Positions 1 to 8,043 of a stretch of 64,000 nucleotides of DNA are shown one piece after another. The stretch spans positions 1-64,000 of the forward strand of contig NZ_LMDA01000001.1 in the NCBI RefSeq assembly GCF_001424985.1. Direction: 5' to 3'. The position numbers and the translations under genes are program-made. The notes beneath the pieces are model-generated. The model saw only the letters and a list, made by a program, of their open reading frames with translations, made no database searches and was not told where the DNA came from. The first letter of the stretch is position 1; every line of letters starts with the position of its first letter. Source of the DNA: Rhizobium sp. Root1212 (GTDB lineage: Bacteria > Pseudomonadota > Alphaproteobacteria > Rhizobiales > Rhizobiaceae).

Positions 1-56
1 TGTTGATTTCCACTGAGAGCTGACCCGGTGTTGATTTCCACTGAGAGCTGACCCGG
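1..56 (+). repeat. Tandem 28-bp left terminal repeats of the IS
   Basis: Two perfect head-to-tail copies of a 28-bp sequence beginning TGTTGATTTCC occupy 1-28 and 29-56. A looser relative with the core TTTCCATTGAGAATTGACCC follows at about 69-88. IS21-family ends normally carry several related transposase-binding repeats, but two identical abutting copies suggest a duplicated end. The copy at 1-28 starts at the first base of the window, so more copies could lie to the left. Confidence 0.9.
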
Positions 57-140
57 CGCAGCCAGATATTTCCATTGAGAATTGACCCATGTTTCAACCG
101 TCCCTCGCATGTTTTCAGCGGGGGCTCTGGAGTGATCGAC

Positions 141-1667
141 ATGGCGTTACTAAGCGTGATCCGGCGCTGGCATTTTCGAGAGCATCTATCGATCCGGGAG
201 ATTTGCCGCAGAACCGGCTTGTCCCGGAATACCATCCGCAAATACCTGCGCCTGAACGGCGTGGAACCGAAGTTCAAGGTTCCGGAGAGGCCGAGCAAAC
301 TCGATCCGTTTGCGGATCGCTTATCGGCCTGGCTCAAGACGGAGACCAAAAAGACCCGCAAGCAGAAGCGGACGATGAAGCAGTTGCACGCTGATCTGGT
401 GAGCCTTGGTTACGAGGGTTCCTACAATCGCGTGGCGGCATTTGCACGGGAATGGCGTGATGATCGACAAAGGGAACTGCAGACGACCGGCCGTGGCACG
501 TTTGTCCCCTTGGCATTCGAGCCAGGTGAAGCCTTCCAATTCGACTGGTCGGAGGACTGGGCGATTATCGGCAATGAGCGCACCAAACTGCAGGTGGCGC
601 ATATGAAGCTGAGCTATTCCAGGGCTTTCATCGTCCGAGCCTATCTCCTGCAAACGCACGAGATGCTGTTCGATGCCCATAACCATGCATTCCGCGTCTT
701 CGGTGGCATTCCTGGTCGCGGTATCTACGACAATATGCGCACGGCGATCGACAAGGTCGGCCGTGGCAAGGAGCGCGACGTCAACGTGCGCTTCATGGCG
801 ATGGCCAGCCACTATGTGTTCGAGCCCGAGTTCTGCAATCCCGCGTCCGGTTGGGAGAAGGGGCAGGTCGAGAAGAACGTGCAGGATGCGCGTCACCGCT
901 TCTTTCAACCGCTCCCACGTTTTCCTTCGCTGGAAGCCCTGAACGATTGGCTTGAGTTGCGATGCAAGGAATTCTGGGCCAAGACGCCGCATGGTCAGAT
1001 ACGGGGCACCATTGCCGACATCTGGGCCGAAGAGGCACCCGCTCTCATGCCCGTTTCCAGGCCGTTCGATGGGTTTGTCGAATATACGAAACGGGTCACA
1101 CCAACCTGCCTCGTGCATCTGGAGCGCAATCGCTACAGCGTTCCGGCATCCTTTGCCAATCGACCGGTGAGCCTGCGGGTCTACCCGGATCGTGTCGTGG
1201 TCGCCGCGGAAGGCCAGATCGTTTGCGAGCATCGCCGTGTTATCGATCGCTCTCATGACCGGCCGGGACAAACCATCTACGACTGGCGGCATTATCTGGC
1301 GGTCGTGCAACGCAAGCCCGGTGCTCTTCGCAATGGTGCTCCATTCGTCGAGCTACCCGACGCTTTCCGGACCTTGCAGCAGTACCTGCTCAAGAAGCCG
1401 GGCGGCGACCGCGAGATGGTTGATATCCTGGCGCTTGTCCTTCAGCACGATGAGCAAACTGTCCTGTCGGCAGTCGACATGGCGCTGAAGTCCGGTGTTC
1501 CGACCAAGACGCATGTGCTGAATCTGCTGCATCGCCTTGTCGATGGCAAATCCTTCACGCCACCCACCGTCGACGCGCCGCAAGCCCTGACGCTCATCAA
1601 CGAGCCCAAGGCCAATGTCGAACGCTACGATGCGCTGAGAAAGACGGAGGCTCGCCATGCGTCATAA
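141..1667 (+). CDS. istA: IS21-family transposase IstA
   Basis: IstA is the DDE-type transposase that cuts and joins the ends of IS21 elements together with IstB. The first 45 residues hold a helix-turn-helix ([20 protein letters not shown]). The catalytic triad is visible as D135 (FQFDWSED), D197 (IYDNM) and E244 (KGQVEKN). I chose ATG 141 because the protein then starts [12 protein letters not shown], the usual IstA N-terminus, giving 508 aa. The frame is open back to a TTG at 75 inside the terminal repeat, which is less likely. It overlaps istB by 11 nt, implying translational coupling. It appears intact. Confidence 0.96.
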   Translation: MALLSVIRRWHFREHLSIREICRRTGLSRNTIRKYLRLNGVEPKFKVPERPSKLDPFADRLSAWLKTETKKTRKQKRTMKQLHADLVSLGYEGSYNRVAAFAREWRDDRQRELQTTGRGTFVPLAFEPGEAFQFDWSEDWAIIGNERTKLQVAHMKLSYSRAFIVRAYLLQTHEMLFDAHNHAFRVFGGIPGRGIYDNMRTAIDKVGRGKERDVNVRFMAMASHYVFEPEFCNPASGWEKGQVEKNVQDARHRFFQPLPRFPSLEALNDWLELRCKEFWAKTPHGQIRGTIADIWAEEAPALMPVSRPFDGFVEYTKRVTPTCLVHLERNRYSVPASFANRPVSLRVYPDRVVVAAEGQIVCEHRRVIDRSHDRPGQTIYDWRHYLAVVQRKPGALRNGAPFVELPDAFRTLQQYLLKKPGGDREMVDILALVLQHDEQTVLSAVDMALKSGVPTKTHVLNLLHRLVDGKSFTPPTVDAPQALTLINEPKANVERYDALRKTEARHAS

Positions 1668-2469
1668 TCCAGCAAGCGGCGCGATCGTCATCATGTTGCG
1701 GCAACTGAAGATGCACGGCATGGCACAGGCCGTCGGCGAGCTGACTGAACAGGGATCGCCGGCGTTCGAGGCTGCCATTCCGATCCTGTCGCAGCTTCTC
1801 AAGGCGGAGACCGCGGAACGAGAGGTGCGATCGACCGCCTACCAGCTTAAAACCGCACGCTTCCCTGCTTACCGCGATCTAAATGGCTTCGACTTCGCAA
1901 GCAGCGAGATCAACGAAGCGCTCGTGCAACAGCTTCATCGCTGCGACTTCCTCGACGAGGCTAACAACATCGTCCTGGTCGGCGGCCCCGGCACGGGCAA
2001 GACGCATGTTGCCACAGCAATCGGCGTTCAGGCCATTGAGCATCACCACAAGCGCGTCCGGTTCTTCTCGACTGTCGAGCTGGTCAACGCCTTGGAACAG
2101 GAGAAGGCACAAGGTCGTGCGGGACAGATCGCCAATCGCCTCGTCCATTCCGATGTCGTCATCCTCGATGAGCTTGGTTATCTGCCATTCAGCGCATCAG
2201 GTGGTGCACTGCTCTTCCATCTCCTGAGCAAGCTCTACGAGCGGACCAGCGTCATCATCACCACCAACCTGAGCTTCAGCGAATGGGCCAGCGTCTTCGG
2301 CGACGCCAAGATGACCACCGCTCTGCTCGACCGGCTCACCCATCATTGCCACATCCTCGAAACCGGAAATGACAGCTTCCGCTTCAAGAACAGCTCGGCG
2401 CATGAACCCCAAATGACAAAGGAGAAACGTAGGAACTTGACCACCACGACCCACACGAACGATACCTAA
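1657..2469 (+). CDS. istB: IS21-family helper ATPase IstB
   Basis: IstB is the AAA+ ATPase that helps IstA with target selection and strand transfer. Walker A (GGPGTGKT, about residues 109-116) and Walker B (VVILDELGY, about 167-175) are intact, and the N-terminal helical region [13 protein letters not shown] is typical. It is 270 aa, the usual size. Its start overlaps the istA stop region by 11 nt. The last dozen codons ([12 protein letters not shown]) and the stop lie inside the 95-bp segment that is repeated immediately downstream, so the second repeat carries an orphan copy of the C-terminus. Confidence 0.96.
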   Translation: MRHNPASGAIVIMLRQLKMHGMAQAVGELTEQGSPAFEAAIPILSQLLKAETAEREVRSTAYQLKTARFPAYRDLNGFDFASSEINEALVQQLHRCDFLDEANNIVLVGGPGTGKTHVATAIGVQAIEHHHKRVRFFSTVELVNALEQEKAQGRAGQIANRLVHSDVVILDELGYLPFSASGGALLFHLLSKLYERTSVIITTNLSFSEWASVFGDAKMTTALLDRLTHHCHILETGNDSFRFKNSSAHEPQMTKEKRRNLTTTTHTNDT

Positions 2470-2619
2470 AAGCGGGTCAATTCTCGGTGGAAACGCCGGG
2501 TCAGCTCTCAGTGGAAATCAACATGTAGGAACTTGACCACCACGACCCACACGAACGATACCTAAAAGCGGGTCAATTCTCGGTGGAAACGCCGGGTCAG
2601 CTCTCAGTGGAAATCAACA
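2429..2619 (+). repeat. 95-bp direct duplication of the IS right end
   Basis: Bases 2429-2523 and 2525-2619 are identical 95-bp segments separated by one base (96-bp period). Each contains the last codons and stop of istB, a short subterminal repeat (GGGTCAATTCTCGGTGGAAA) and the 28-bp right inverted repeat. The identity implies a recent duplication rather than the diverged multiple repeats normally found at IS21 ends. Confidence 0.92.
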
Positions 2620-3368
2620 CTCAGTGGCGAGCCGATGCGTTCGAGGTCATGCGCCGGACGTCGAACCTCGTCTATTTGCTGCTGACCAAACGCCCGCAGA
2701 ATATCGTGAAGCTGGCAGACGCTGCCGGCGGGCTTCCGAAGAATGCCGCGCTCGGCACGACGGTCGAGGATCAGAAGCGCGCCGACGCCAATCTACCGGC
2801 GCTGAAGGTCGCCAAGATCGAAACGTCGCCGCTATTCACCTTCGGCAGTTTTGAGCCGCTGCTCGGGCCAATCATTATCCCTCCAGCCTTTATGCCCGAT
2901 TGGGTAATTACCGGCGGCGAGACTGATCAGGGCGGGCACAAGGCACGGCCGACAAAGCCGGATTGGTTCCGAAGCCTGCGCGATCAGGCAGCGAAGTCGA
3001 ATGTTCCGTTTCACCATAAGCAGAACGGGGAATGGGTTTCCGTGTCGGAAGTTGCTGGCGTCGGCATTCATTTCCAATTCGAGGACGGCGCGACAGTCCG
3101 CCGCATCGGCAAGAAGCTTTCAGGCCGGACCATCGACGGCGTGACCCATGACGCGTTCCCCATCCTCTCCTCCCTCTCCCTCCCATGCAAGGAGAACGGG
3201 GAGACAGTGACGCCCTCGCAGCAAATGGCAGTGCCGCACGACCCTACCGAGGCGATGATCGACGCCGCCTTGCGTGTCGATTGGGAATGCGACGGCGACG
3301 AACGCGCAGCAGCAATCAACGTCTGGCATGCGATGTATGCCGCAGCGACGGAGGCCGACAATGCCTGA
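2620..3368 (+). pseudogene. Phage Gp37/Gp68-like (DUF5131) protein, 5' end lost to the IS
   Basis: The remaining frame begins at WRADAFEVMRRTSNLVYLLLTKRPQ directly after the IS and continues through ITGGETDQGGHKARP and FHHKQNGEW, which match the C-terminal half of the phage Gp37/Gp68 (DUF5131) family. The N-terminal half, which in the family carries a cysteine cluster, is missing and may lie left of the window. The frame runs back into the IS end, so a chimeric start (GTG 2583) is possible. After THDAFP the sequence leaves the family and ends in an unrelated 45-residue tail (MAVPHDPTEAMIDAALRVDW...) typical of small phage proteins, so this may be two fused reading frames. The stop overlaps the next start by 8 nt. 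Confidence 0.75.
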
Positions 3369-4215
3369 GAACATCACGCCGACTTATCGCGGCCCCGCCA
3401 TGATGGAGGCCTTCAAGCGCGATCTGATCCACGTCGTCGAGGAATGGGAGAAGCGCCGGGAAACGATGCTGGCCGATCCCGAAGCCAAAGCAAGGTTTTT
3501 CACATTCCGCGCCTTCGAACTCACCCAAGCCGCCATCTTGGATGATACCCCCGCGCCCGTTGATCATGTGGCAGGGAGCTTCCTGCCTACGGAAGACGGC
3601 GAATTCAACGGCAACGAGCAGGCAGACCCCGAGACGGTAGCCGCAATCGTTCCACCGCATTGCAGCGGCGGGGCCTTCGTGTTCGATCCCGGCATCCTTC
3701 ATGTCAAGAAAGACGGAAGCGGATTTATCACAATCAACGAGGATGAATTCCAGTTGGAAGATGACCGGTGCGAGGGACCAGACGGGCCAGAAGGTAGCGT
3801 CTTCTGGATCGCCCGCATGGATGCAAGCGAGATTGTCGCCCTGCGCAATTTCCTAAACGGTGCCCCTACGCCCCGACCAGATATGAACGTGCCTGAAGGT
3901 TGGCAACTGGTCCCCAAGAAGCCGACTATGGAGATGGTCAAAGCAGCACATCGAGACCACGAGGGCGATCCTTGGCTGCCATACAGCCTCTGGACGTCGA
4001 TGCTTTCCGCCACTCCGACCCCACCTGTCGATCATGTGGCAATGGCGGACGCCCTCCGCCTGGTGGTCGCTTACGACGATCTTCTACGCACCCACGAGGG
4101 ACCGAGCGACACGCTTTTCGCAGGCGACGTGGCCGAGATCGACGCCGCTTATGACGAGATGGTTGCCGCTGCACGCGCCGCCCTCGCAGCGAAGGAGGCC
4201 GACCGTGGCGACTGA
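3361..4215 (+). CDS. Phage-type hypothetical protein (284 aa)
   Basis: I chose ATG 3361, which overlaps the preceding stop by 8 nt; the frame extends upstream to 3274 but that part reads through the previous gene. The protein is acidic and apparently soluble, with no signal peptide or membrane segment. The segment PEGWQLVPKKPTMEMVKAAH, followed by a W-x-x-M element, resembles a short motif common in unrelated rhizobial prophage proteins. The C-terminal 50 residues are Ala-rich and probably helical. Function unknown. It overlaps the next gene by 11 nt as part of a continuous overlapping chain. Confidence 0.7.
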   Translation: MPENITPTYRGPAMMEAFKRDLIHVVEEWEKRRETMLADPEAKARFFTFRAFELTQAAILDDTPAPVDHVAGSFLPTEDGEFNGNEQADPETVAAIVPPHCSGGAFVFDPGILHVKKDGSGFITINEDEFQLEDDRCEGPDGPEGSVFWIARMDASEIVALRNFLNGAPTPRPDMNVPEGWQLVPKKPTMEMVKAAHRDHEGDPWLPYSLWTSMLSATPTPPVDHVAMADALRLVVAYDDLLRTHEGPSDTLFAGDVAEIDAAYDEMVAAARAALAAKEADRGD

Positions 4216-4522
4216 GCCTATGTTCCCGATCCTCAATGACCCCATCATCAGGTGCATCCCGTGGGCAGCTATCACTCCCCACGAGGCGCAGGCTCAACGG
4301 AACCATAGCCAGACCCTACGGGGCCTCGCCGGGCGCGGCGGGCTGAGCATCCACGAGGCCTATCATATCATGAAGGACCAGGAATGGCCGTGGCGGACGT
4401 TCGTTCGTAGTCCGGCCAACGACGCGCAGTACAGGGTGTCCCTGATGGCGTTGGTTCGTGATTTTGAGAAGAGCCGCGCCGCTCTCTCCAAATCGTCGGA
4501 GGGAGAGGCAGATGGACGCTAA
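4205..4522 (+). CDS. Phage-type hypothetical protein (105 aa)
   Basis: A small soluble protein. The GTG at 4205 gives an 11-nt overlap with the upstream gene, as for its neighbours; ATG 4220 is the alternative. The centre (HEAQAQRNHSQTLRGLAGRGGLSIHEAY) looks helical and basic. I recognise no domain. The frame is supported mainly by its place in the overlapping operon and by its coding-like composition. Confidence 0.6.
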   Translation: MATEPMFPILNDPIIRCIPWAAITPHEAQAQRNHSQTLRGLAGRGGLSIHEAYHIMKDQEWPWRTFVRSPANDAQYRVSLMALVRDFEKSRAALSKSSEGEADGR

Positions 4523-4877
4523 GCAACTCCACATTTTGCAGCATTCGCTTGGCTTGGACGAATATGGGCGAGGCACCTTCTATCGTAACCACTTTGTGAC
4601 AGGCGAAGGCAGCAAGGATCATGCTGACTGCATGGCGCTTGTAGACGCCGGTTATATGTCGGTGCGTCTTGATCATCCGTTGAGTGGTGGCGACGACGTC
4701 TTCCGCGTAACCGACGCCGGCAAAGCCGCCGTTGCCGAACACAGCCCGGCACCACCGAAGCTCACGCGATCGCAGCGGACCTACCAGGACTGGCTGAACT
4801 ACGACAGTGACATGTCCTTCATCGAATACGCGAAGTGGAAATCGCGCCAGCGCAAGGAGAGCCGCATCTATGGCTGA
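4512..4877 (+). CDS. Phage-type hypothetical protein (121 aa)
   Basis: Starts at ATG 4512 behind the purine-rich GGGAGAGG sequence, overlapping the previous gene by 11 nt. The N-terminal 80 residues (MDAKQLHILQHSLGLDEYGRG, then ALVDAGYMSV and FRVTDAGKAAV) resemble a small winged-helix-like fold that recurs in two further proteins of this cluster (5845-6033 and 6030-6248), sharing the late ITEAGR/VTDAGK element. The C-terminus is Lys/Arg-rich. Such proteins are common in rhizobial prophages. A role in DNA binding is only a guess. Confidence 0.65.
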   Translation: MDAKQLHILQHSLGLDEYGRGTFYRNHFVTGEGSKDHADCMALVDAGYMSVRLDHPLSGGDDVFRVTDAGKAAVAEHSPAPPKLTRSQRTYQDWLNYDSDMSFIEYAKWKSRQRKESRIYG

Positions 4878-5547
4878 TCGTCCGATTTTGTTCAGCGGGG
4901 CTATGGTTCGCGCCCTACTTGCGGGCACCAAGACGCAGACACGGCGCACCCTGAAGGCACCGTACGGCACCCTGGAACTGACAGCATCCGGGTGGAAACC
5001 TATTCACACCAAAGTCCGCATCGGTGATCGGCTCTACGTCCGAGAACACTGGCGCACCGACTTACTGCTCGACGCTTTGCCGCCTCGCTCGATCTCGCAC
5101 GGCGGCACCAACGTTCAATACATCGCAGACGAAGCGTTGCGCGGTTGCGATAAGACTTGGGTCGGCCCCGGCAAAGACCGTCGCGCCATGCATATGCCCC
5201 GCTGGGCCTCGCGCCTCACCCTGACCGTCACTGACGTCCGTGTCGAACGACTGCAGGACATCAGTGAGAATGATGCCGTCGCGGAAGGATGTTTCAAAGG
5301 GAAGGCTTCAGGTCGCGTCTTCAACGACGTCGCCGCAATGCACCTGGGCGGAGACGAATGGGCCAGCGCACGCGATTGGTATGCCGACCTCTGGGAACGC
5401 ATCAACGGCGAAGGCACTTGGGACCAAAACCCATGGGTGGTTGCCTACACCTTCACCGTTGAGCGTTGGAACATCGACACCCCATCGCCTGCACCGAGGG
5501 CGGAACCTACCCCCGAAGCCGGCCGTGAAGGAGAAAGTCATGAGTGA
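4870..5547 (+). CDS. ASCH-domain-like phage protein
   Basis: The opening MADRPILFSGAMVRALLAGTKTQTRR, followed by GDRLYVREHW and later WYADLWERINGEGTWDQNPWVVAYTF, is characteristic of phage proteins assigned to the ASCH (RNA-binding PUA-like) superfamily. The protein is 225 aa. I chose ATG 4870, which overlaps the upstream stop by 8 nt. The C-terminal 25 residues are Pro/Glu-rich and probably disordered. The exact molecular role in phages is not established. It belongs to the overlapping gene chain. Confidence 0.8.
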   Translation: MADRPILFSGAMVRALLAGTKTQTRRTLKAPYGTLELTASGWKPIHTKVRIGDRLYVREHWRTDLLLDALPPRSISHGGTNVQYIADEALRGCDKTWVGPGKDRRAMHMPRWASRLTLTVTDVRVERLQDISENDAVAEGCFKGKASGRVFNDVAAMHLGGDEWASARDWYADLWERINGEGTWDQNPWVVAYTFTVERWNIDTPSPAPRAEPTPEAGREGESHE

Positions 5548-5848
5548 TATCGTGGAGCGCCTGCGCGCCGAAGCTAAATACGCCAACGTTGCGGTGAATT
5601 TCGACAACGCTGACCCAGAGCAATATGCCGCCATTTGCACCGCGGCAGCCGACGAAATCACCCTCCTCCGTCAGCAGCTCGCAAGCGCGAGGGATGCGGC
5701 GTTGGAAGCGGCGGCGCAAGCAGCAGACGAATGCGATATCGTGATGGCCATGATTGCGGGGGCGCCAGACGGGGCCTCAATCGCCCGCCGCACCATCGCC
5801 ACCGCCATCCGCTCCCTTAAATCAGGCCGTGAAGGAGGTGGGGTGTGA
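5540..5848 (+). CDS. Phage-type coiled-coil hypothetical protein (102 aa)
   Basis: Starts MSDIVERLRAEAKYANVAVNF at ATG 5540, with GGAGAAAG upstream, overlapping the previous gene by 8 nt. The middle (ADEITLLRQQLASARDAALEAAAQAADEC) is a clear short coiled coil followed by a segment ending IARRTIATAIRSL. This MSDIVERLR...EIxxLR layout is frequent in small rhizobial and phage ORFs of unknown function. No catalytic motif is seen. Confidence 0.7.
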   Translation: MSDIVERLRAEAKYANVAVNFDNADPEQYAAICTAAADEITLLRQQLASARDAALEAAAQAADECDIVMAMIAGAPDGASIARRTIATAIRSLKSGREGGGV

Positions 5849-6033
5849 AGCTGACGAAGCCACAAATGGAACTGCTTCGCGATGTCGCCAATGGCGGGAC
5901 TGCTGTTGAAAGCTACCCGCCGGCACGAAAGCTGGTCGAGCTGGGGCTGTGCGTTCGGCAGACTGTGGGGCTCTCAGATCGTCTCGAAATCACCGAAGCC
6001 GGCCGCCAAGCGATGAAGGAATATGGCAAATGA
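5845..6033 (+). CDS. Small phage protein, MKLTK type A (62 aa)
   Basis: Begins at GTG 5845, overlapping the upstream TGA by 4 nt, with a strong AAGGAGG ribosome-binding site at about 5830-5837. The sequence MKLTKPQMELLRDVANGG...LEITEAGRQAMKEYGK resembles a compact winged-helix-like module. It is similar to the next protein, with which it shares MKLTK at the start and ITEAGR near the end. Function unknown. Confidence 0.65.
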   Translation: MKLTKPQMELLRDVANGGTAVESYPPARKLVELGLCVRQTVGLSDRLEITEAGRQAMKEYGK

Positions 6034-6248
6034 AGCTGACGAAAGAGCGCATGTGGTGGCTTCAGAGGTTTGAAAACCGGGGCTGGACCGTTGGTCACCC
6101 GAACCTCGCCGGCATTAAAAAGTGGGACGCTCATAGCGCCGCGTTGGTAAAGATGGGGCTTATCGAGCCAGATACTGAATTCGGCACGGCCAACCACCGC
6201 ATCACCGAAGCCGGCCGCTCTGCCCTGCGTAAGGAGGAGCGGGGATGA
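6030..6248 (+). CDS. Small phage protein, MKLTK type B (72 aa)
   Basis: Starts at ATG 6030, overlapping the previous stop in an ATGA arrangement. It is a divergent relative of the preceding gene: both open MKLTK, have an aromatic/basic helix, an internal AxLVxxGL-like stretch and a closing ITEAGR. This suggests a local duplication. The protein is basic and could bind nucleic acid, but nothing in the sequence proves this. Confidence 0.65.
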   Translation: MKLTKERMWWLQRFENRGWTVGHPNLAGIKKWDAHSAALVKMGLIEPDTEFGTANHRITEAGRSALRKEERG

Positions 6249-6463
6249 CGAGAGCCGCGTTCCGGCAAGCAGATATGGAGAGGATTTTCCGCGCGGCCAA
6301 AAGCCAGGGCATGGCCGTGAGCATCGATATAAAGACGCTGGTTGTCACCGCAATCCCCGCTATCCACAAGCCGGATGGCATTGACGCAAGTAGCGAAGCG
6401 CCCGGCATGATCCGTACGGGCAACGGTGCCCCATACGGAAAGGAAAATTGGGATGAGGACTGA
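6245..6463 (+). CDS. Phage-type hypothetical protein (72 aa)
   Basis: Starts at ATG 6245 in an ATGA overlap with the upstream gene, with AAGGAGGAGC just before it. The layout (MTRAAFRQADMERIFRAAKSQGMAVSIDI, then a hydrophobic strand TLVVTAIPA) matches small proteins that commonly lie directly before integrases in rhizobial prophages. The last 11 nt overlap the integrase start, so the two are probably co-translated. An excisionase-like role is possible from its position only. Confidence 0.7.
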   Translation: MTRAAFRQADMERIFRAAKSQGMAVSIDIKTLVVTAIPAIHKPDGIDASSEAPGMIRTGNGAPYGKENWDED

Positions 6464-7595
6464 CAGGCCCGGGTATCAATACCGGGACAACAAGGACGGC
6501 ACGCGCGTCCACTACTGGAACCCGAAGAGGGCGGTTAAGGGAGCACCTGCCGCCCTCTCACTCGTTCGGTTGCCCGATGGGCTCTCTGATGACGCCTTGG
6601 CGGAAGAATGCCAGCGCCGGACATCGGAACTCAAAGCCGAGTTGGCCGACCTGACCACACCGCAAAAATTCGATGGGACTTTCCAGTCGCTGATCGACCT
6701 CTACCGGTCTGACACGACCAGTTCGCTGCACTCGGTGAAGCACTCCACGAAAATCCGCGATTATGAGCCAAGCCTGCGCGTTCTGGCAAAAAACATCGGG
6801 GAGCGGTTCGTGGCAGGGTTTACGGCGTCAGATGCAAAGCGATGGTTTGCCCAATGGCGTAAGAAAGGCCACAGGAGGGCGTCAGGAGCGATAAAGCTCC
6901 TTCGGCTCATCATCAGCTACGGGGCCGGAGAACGCCTCCACGGCTGCGCTCAGGCCCGCCTGATCCTTTCTGACCTGCGATTTGAGCAACCGGCCGCCCG
7001 CACGGTCGCCATGACATATGAACAGTGCTTGGCAATCGTGAAGAAAAGCGCGGAAATGGAATGCCCTTCGATCGGCTTCGTCGAAGCTCTAAAGTTCGAA
7101 ACGGCGCTCCGACGCATCGATGTGATAGGAGAATGGGCGCCGCCGCCTGATGGTGGGGAGTTCCGCTGGACCGGCCTGATGGCCAAGGACATATCGAAGG
7201 ATATGATCCTGTCGCTCAAGACGAGCAAGACCCGCGCCGCGGTAGCGCGCGATCTGAACGGCTATCCGTTGGTGACGGAAGCCTTGAAGGCCTATCGCAT
7301 CCCGGACATTGGTCCAGTGGTGATCGATGAGGACTATGGAAAGCCGTATTGGGAAAATCGATATACGGAAAAGTATCGCAAGGTTCGCGATGCTGCCGGC
7401 GTGCCGTCGAATGTATGGTCGATGGATTCGCGGGCTGGTGCTGTATCGGAAACAGTCGAGGCGACCGGTTCACTCGAAGCGGCCCGCGATCTGGCCACTC
7501 ACACCACGACAAAGACCACACGGCGCTATAGCCGAGGGGATGGTTTGGAAGCGAGCCGGAAGACAGCCAATGCTCGCGTCAAAAACCGCAAGTGA
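6453..7595 (+). CDS. Tyrosine recombinase / phage integrase
   Basis: A 380-aa tyrosine recombinase that would integrate or excise the island. ATG 6453 overlaps the preceding gene by 11 nt; an earlier in-frame ATG at 6426 lies inside that gene. The N-terminal 100 residues look like the arm-binding and SAM-like core-binding part (FQSLIDLYRSD...WFAQWRKKGH). The catalytic half shows the first Arg in ETALRRIDVI, a variant second box (WSMDSRAG in place of the usual H-x-L-R), and the nucleophile Tyr in RRYSRG after a TH element. It ends 49 bp from the 3' end of tRNA-Gly, the usual position for a tRNA-targeting integrase. It looks intact. Confidence 0.9.
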   Translation: MRTDRPGYQYRDNKDGTRVHYWNPKRAVKGAPAALSLVRLPDGLSDDALAEECQRRTSELKAELADLTTPQKFDGTFQSLIDLYRSDTTSSLHSVKHSTKIRDYEPSLRVLAKNIGERFVAGFTASDAKRWFAQWRKKGHRRASGAIKLLRLIISYGAGERLHGCAQARLILSDLRFEQPAARTVAMTYEQCLAIVKKSAEMECPSIGFVEALKFETALRRIDVIGEWAPPPDGGEFRWTGLMAKDISKDMILSLKTSKTRAAVARDLNGYPLVTEALKAYRIPDIGPVVIDEDYGKPYWENRYTEKYRKVRDAAGVPSNVWSMDSRAGAVSETVEATGSLEAARDLATHTTTKTTRRYSRGDGLEASRKTANARVKNRK

Positions 7596-7619
7596 CATGA
7601 AATGAAACGAGTGACACGC

Positions 7620-7675
7620 CGTATAGCTAAGTTGTTGAAATTTCTGGAGCGGGTAGCGGGAATCGAACCCGCGTA
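7620..7675. other. Probable island attachment site (att) at the tRNA-Gly 3' end
   Basis: The integrase reads toward, and ends 49 bp before, the 3' end of a complete tRNA-Gly gene. Integrases of this class usually recombine within the 3' half of a tRNA. The core would then lie near the T-arm/acceptor bases from about 7645. The partner copy should be at the other end of the island, left of the window, and I see no second copy inside it. Boundaries are approximate. Confidence 0.45.
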
Positions 7676-7718
7676 TTCAGCTTGGAAGGCTGCTGCTCTA
7701 CCATTGAGCTATACCCGC
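7645..7718 (-). tRNA. tRNA-Gly(TCC)
   Basis: The reverse strand folds as a 74-nt tRNA including encoded CCA. The acceptor stem is GCGGGTA/TACCCGC, the anticodon loop is CTTCCAA (anticodon TCC), and the T-loop is TTCGATT. It is the likely integration target of the adjacent recombinase, and its sequence remains complete. It lies 25 bp downstream of tRNA-Tyr, probably in the same transcript. Confidence 0.97.
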
Positions 7719-7743
7719 GGGGGTCTTGATCCGTGCAACAGAA

Positions 7744-7828
7744 TGGTGGAGGGAGTTGGATTTGAACCAACGTAGGCTGAGCCAACGGATTTACAGTCCG
7801 TCCCCTTTAACCACTCGGGCATCCCTCC
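7744..7828 (-). tRNA. tRNA-Tyr(GTA)
   Basis: The reverse strand gives an 85-nt class II tRNA with encoded CCA. The acceptor stem starts GGAGGGA, the anticodon arm reads ACTGTAAAT (GTA), there is a long variable arm, and the T-loop is TTCAAAT. A good promoter lies about 80 bp upstream, and tRNA-Gly follows. Confidence 0.97.
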
Positions 7829-7909
7829 ATTATTCTGTCGGGATCAAGCGACCAGTCATTCGATCATTTTCGGTGCCGCTTGTCGTCGGCGCCTCGTGAT
7901 CTGGGCGGC

Positions 7910-7938
7910 TATATGGACGGATGCTTTTCTCCTGTCAA
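7910..7938 (-). promoter_or_regulatory. Sigma-70-type promoter of tRNA-Tyr/tRNA-Gly
   Basis: On the minus strand a perfect -35 TTGACA (7933-7938) is followed after 17 nt by CATATA (7910-7915). The predicted start is about 75 bp upstream of tRNA-Tyr. The divergent rlmB gene starts about 100 bp to the right. Confidence 0.65.
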
Positions 7939-8043
7939 CACGATCGTCTCGAAAAATGTGCGAATTATCAGCACAAAAATCACGAAGCCCCAAAAACGTG
8001 AAAAACGGTTTCCCGCCCAAGCCTTCGCCGATATAAGGCAAGC

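Larger units (their letters stand above)
1..2619 (+). mobile_element. IS21-family insertion sequence with duplicated ends
   Basis: The element carries istA and istB, which overlap by 11 nt, between inverted terminal repeats. The outermost left 28 bp (1-28) are the exact reverse complement of the outermost right 28 bp (2592-2619). A second exact left copy lies at 29-56 and a second right copy at 2496-2523, so a conventional element would span 29-2523 with extra terminal sequence outside each end. A degenerate third left repeat (about 64-86) precedes istA. The window begins exactly at the left end, so no target-site duplication can be checked. On the right it abuts a truncated phage gene in the same orientation. 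Confidence 0.93.
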
